A DNA stretch of 22,448 nucleotides from NCBI GenBank assembly GCA_009602725.1, contig WELB01000003.1:1610935-1633382 (forward strand), in the 5' to 3' direction. The position numbers and the translations under genes are program-made. The DNA is from Spirogloea muscicola. Taxonomy: Eukaryota; Streptophyta; Zygnematophyceae; Spirogloeales; Spirogloeaceae. The notes under the pieces were generated by a model. The model searched no databases. It was not told the origin of the DNA and saw only the letters and a program-made list of their open reading frames with translations. Positions 19,581 through 22,448 of the stretch are shown one piece after another (position 1 is the stretch's first letter; each line of letters opens with the position of its first letter).

Positions 19581-22448
19581 TCATGGTTTGGCAAGCGGAC
19601 GTGTCAGAAGGAAGACAACTGCATGCTGCAGAGTGCTTGCGGCCAGGGCTGGCTGCCGGCAGCCGAAGGCCAGGATGTGCACCAGGAGGGCTTCCAGAAG
19701 CTCCTGACTGTACTCAGGGTACTTGGCACAGATTGCGCCAAAAGCTGTCGCCACCAGGACCTGCCGCTGCGGCCTTGGCTGCGGCAGACTGCCGGCGGGA
19801 GGCAAGTGGAGCTCGCCGTGGGCCACAGGTGAACTGGGTACAGCCTGCTGGGGTGGCCGGACGAAAGGGGCTGCATCTTCGTCCTTCCCAGAGCCCTCGC
19901 TGTCCTCGACAATCTCGTCATTGCCATGCTCGTTCTGCGGCAGCGGCGTTGCAGAGTCAGGGGCTGGTCCAGCTCCGCACTCGGCGCCAACCTGGAGCCG
20001 CTTGCTCCGCTTGGCGCGGGGGTGCGCTGGCGAGCCCTGGCTGCTGCCGTCACCATCGACACTCCTCCCAGCAGTGTGGCTGTTGCTCGCCGCTACTGGT
20101 TCGGCTGCACCGCTGGCCAAGAGTTCTGCTCCGTTGGCAGGCTCGCTGTTATCGTTCTCGTTGGCAAGCTCCTCCTGGCGCCGCTTCTCCTTGAGCATCT
20201 CAATCACGTCCACCATCTCCCTGTTCACCTGCAGCTTCAGCATGCAGCTACTCTTAATTAGCAGTGCCAAAACTTCGCATCTGCATGTTCGTTTAGGAAA
20301 GCTTTACCTTAACATTGAGAGATGCAGAGAAGGTTGGGGGGGAGGGAAGAGCCTTGGCTGAGGTGAGAGGGAGTAAGGAGGACAACCTGCGGGTTGCTGA
20401 CGCACTCTGCAATGTCAGCTCTGCACGACTTCACAGGGCACGGCCGCACGACCCGCTGCATGCGCAAAGCGCGGCCAGCGGCCGCAGTGCGATCCCGAGT
20501 GGCCTCCTCGCCGGCAAAGCGGCCCAAGAGGCATCCGCGGCAGAAGGTGTGGCCGCAAGGGGCAGACACGGGGCCATCCAGCACTTGACCGCACAGGGCG
20601 CAGGAAAATTCTGTGACGCACGGGCAGACTTCGTGCCCTCAGGTAAGTGTGCATACGCCAATGTGGCTGGGCTGCCCAAGGTCCACAGCTGCACTCGACC
20701 TCAGCATCGCCACCACTTGCCCAGAAGCCATCCCCAAGTGAAATGTCGATGCAGAGTGTGTCGTGGGGGCAAAGTGCAGTGACAGACCTCGGAGCAGGCG
20801 CTCCTGGATGCTGCGTCGCTGCCGCCGCACGCCGGGGCTGCCATCGCGTGCAGCCTGCGGCAGATCTGGCACCGGCCGAGACCAGCCCCACCGATCCTCC
20901 TCATGCTGCAGCTGGGAACCAGGTGGCCACGTCAGGACCAGCCGACATGCTCCACCCTCGACGGGGACGCCAGTGACCTCGACGGCAGCCAGTTGTGACA
21001 ACGGCGAGCTCCATTGGCACCTTCCAGTCCCACGCGGCTCGGCCGCTGCGCTCGCACACGTCTCGAGCTCCGCCAGAGCGCCGCAGCTCCGTAACATCCG
21101 GCAGCGCCCGTGGCCGGTCGCCCTGCTCGCCTCTGCCGCCCCCAAGACAGTTGGTCAGCTCCTGGGCCAGCGGCAAGAGCTGCAATGTGACGTCTGCTGC
21201 TAACCAATGTACGCTTGTCGCCTGCGAGAGCCCTGCTTTCATTACGCTGCGGAGCTAAGGAGGTGACGGAAAGCTCACGCCTCCCACGGCGCGGGGCTGT
21301 TGTCGCAGCGCACGAATAGGTACCGGCATACCAGGAAGCCCTGTCACATAGTACAGGCGCCGCGGCTGTGCACCTTCAGCAACGCCAACAGTAAGTGCAA
21401 TGCAAGGCTTGCCGAGCAAGTTGGTCTGCGGCGAGGTGAAGCCTGTCATGCCGGCAGCAGCGAAGCGGAGCGAGGCTCACGCCGGCCCCGGGCTTGCGCC
21501 AGCACTTCTCGATGCGGTAGATGCCGTCGTAGCGCACGCCCTCCTCCGGCGCATAGCTCGACCGCTTCTCCTTGTGCGACCTGAATCCGCATATAGAGAT
21601 GTAAGATTAGTATTAGGATGAAGGCACACCTACAGTCGTTGCAGCAGCCCTGCAGGTCTCGAAGGTGCGGGGCCGCACCGGACGACTCGGACGGGGTAGC
21701 CATTGCGGCAGCTGACGCGAAGCGCCTCATTGCACAGCGTGAATGCTTGGTCCGACGAGTGCTCCTTGTTCGTGCGCTTGTTGCCGCTCAAGTCCCGGCC
21801 GCCGCTCCCCGTGTAGAGGAACCACTCGCCGTGGTCCTCGTCGTCCTCGTACCCGCCGGAGAGCGCCACGGACTGGGCGCCTGTGGCGGCGCGCCCGGCG
21901 ATGCCCGCGACGTGCGGCAGGTGCGCACCCCACTGCCGGCACTCGAGCCGGTCCTCCCAGGCCGTGCCGACCGCCACGCCGGCGCCGCCCACGGGGTTGT
22001 GCTCTGGCCCGATGGGCCCAAAGTGGCCAGGCGGAGCCGTGACGAAGATGCGGCCGCTGCACGCGTTGGCTTTGCCGGCGCGTACGGCGCGCGCAGTCGT
22101 GAAGGCCCGGTCCGGCCGCGCCGCATTCGCCATCGCATGCGCGCCACCGGCGGCCGCCGCTGATGATGGGCTGCAAAGCGGCCACCCTGCCACAACGTCA
22201 GCTTTCGACGCTGCTGGTATCATAGTCGTTGCCGACACTGCCCCTGTCGTAAGGAGCGCCGGGCCTGCTCACCTGGACCCCGCCGCGGCCGCCACCTTGG
22301 CCCAGCGGATGGCCGTGACGAGGGCGGCGTTAATGCGGGGCTGCGACGCCATGCGCGGAGGGATGGCGGCGCGGCACTTGCCGCAGCTCCGCTTCCCCTG
22401 CGCCACCCACTTCTGGAAGCACCGCAGGCAGAAGTTGTGCCCGCACGG
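19581..22448 (-). CDS. VIM: ORTHRUS/VIM (UHRF-type) E3 ubiquitin ligase and methyl-CpG reader, 5' part missing
   Basis: Exons in coding order: 22448-22273, 22170-21679, 21580-21481, 21340-21279, 21132-21021, 20911-20788, 20610-20387, 20228-19581; phases agree and 645 residues are visible. Seen: second half of RING1 (CGHNFC...C, then C-x2-C, followed by a family-typical M-A-S-Q-P-R-I-N); an SRA/YDG domain (about 98-275) with G-G-Y-E-D-D at 164-169, Y178 and the base-displacing NKR finger at 189-191; G-D-R-P-R-A-L-P after it; RING2 with C359/C362, C374-x-H376-x2-C379-x2-C382 and C413/C418; then V-N-R-E-M. Known: VIM proteins bind hemimethylated CG through SRA, ubiquitinate through the RINGs, and are needed for MET1-type CG methylation. 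The PHD finger expected upstream lies outside the window. The 215-residue tail after RING2 is longer than usual. The exon at 20911 could start at 20905. Confidence 0.93.

Larger units (their letters stand above)
17088..20471 (+). repeat. Right copy of 3384-bp perfect direct repeat
   Basis: Starts directly after the N with the sequence found at 13703 and ends at 20471; from 20472 on the sequence is unique and continues the VIM RING2 exon without a break. No difference from the left copy was noticed, including silent positions, introns and simple repeats. Confidence 0.97.

Noticed and set aside
20611-20637. RING2 exon of VIM starting at 20637 instead of 20610
   Set aside because: An AG acceptor there keeps the phase and adds H-E-V-C-P-C-V-T, but the site at 20610 gives R-L-L-R-E-F-S-C, which fits the family sequence before RING2 (R-L-L-K-E-F). 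Kept only as an alternative.
1-22448. A new defence, mobile or biosynthetic system
   Set aside because: The genes belong to unrelated housekeeping families with ordinary eukaryotic spacing and strands; no transposase, integrase, CRISPR or clustered pathway genes were seen.

Overview
The window reads as nuclear DNA of a unicellular green plant, most likely a trebouxiophyte-type green alga (lineage inferred). It has many short GT-AG introns of about 100-350 bp, very GC-rich first exons and 5' leaders, and TGTAA motifs (the usual chlorophyte poly(A) signal) downstream of some genes. The gene families are plant-like: a chloroplast ABC1K atypical kinase, an AMP1-like M28 carboxypeptidase, a plant-type wax synthase, and an ORTHRUS/VIM (UHRF) methylation reader. 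I see no operons, tRNA/rRNA genes, transposase genes, CRISPR or phage parts.

Layout. 7-4483 (+): 11-exon ABC1K kinase gene, 904 aa when spliced. 5896-11207 (+): 15-exon glutamate-carboxypeptidase-II/AMP1-like gene, 764 aa, with one GC-AG intron. About 11403-12548 (+): a weaker, partly resolved gene with a Cys/His-rich N terminus and a hydrophobic C terminus, followed by TGTAA. 13355-13664 (-): a possible small two-exon gene, divergent from the next one. 14423-15814 (+): wax synthase/MBOAT-type acyltransferase. 16196-17086 (-): the 3' piece of a VIM gene. Then one N at 17087, after which 17088-20471 repeats 13703-17086 base for base as far as I can see (constant offset 3385), giving a second wax synthase at 17808-19199. 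19581-22448 (-): the VIM/ORTHRUS gene, from the second half of RING1 through SRA and RING2 to the stop; its 5' end lies beyond the window.

The key structural point is the 3384-bp perfect direct repeat around a single N. The left copy cuts the VIM RING2 exon in mid-codon exactly at the N, and the right copy starts exactly after it. This is what two overlapping contigs joined without merging would look like. The probable real locus is 1-17086 joined to 20472-22448, with one wax synthase and one intact VIM gene converging on it.

The genes do not form one pathway: plastid prenylquinone/plastoglobule regulation (ABC1K), a membrane-anchored exopeptidase, neutral lipid ester synthesis, and CG-methylation maintenance. 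I found no convincing new biological system. The items most worth a second look are the assembly duplication, the altered substrate pocket of the carboxypeptidase, the unresolved gene at 11.4-12.5 kb, the long tail on VIM, and the in-frame upstream ORF of the wax synthase.
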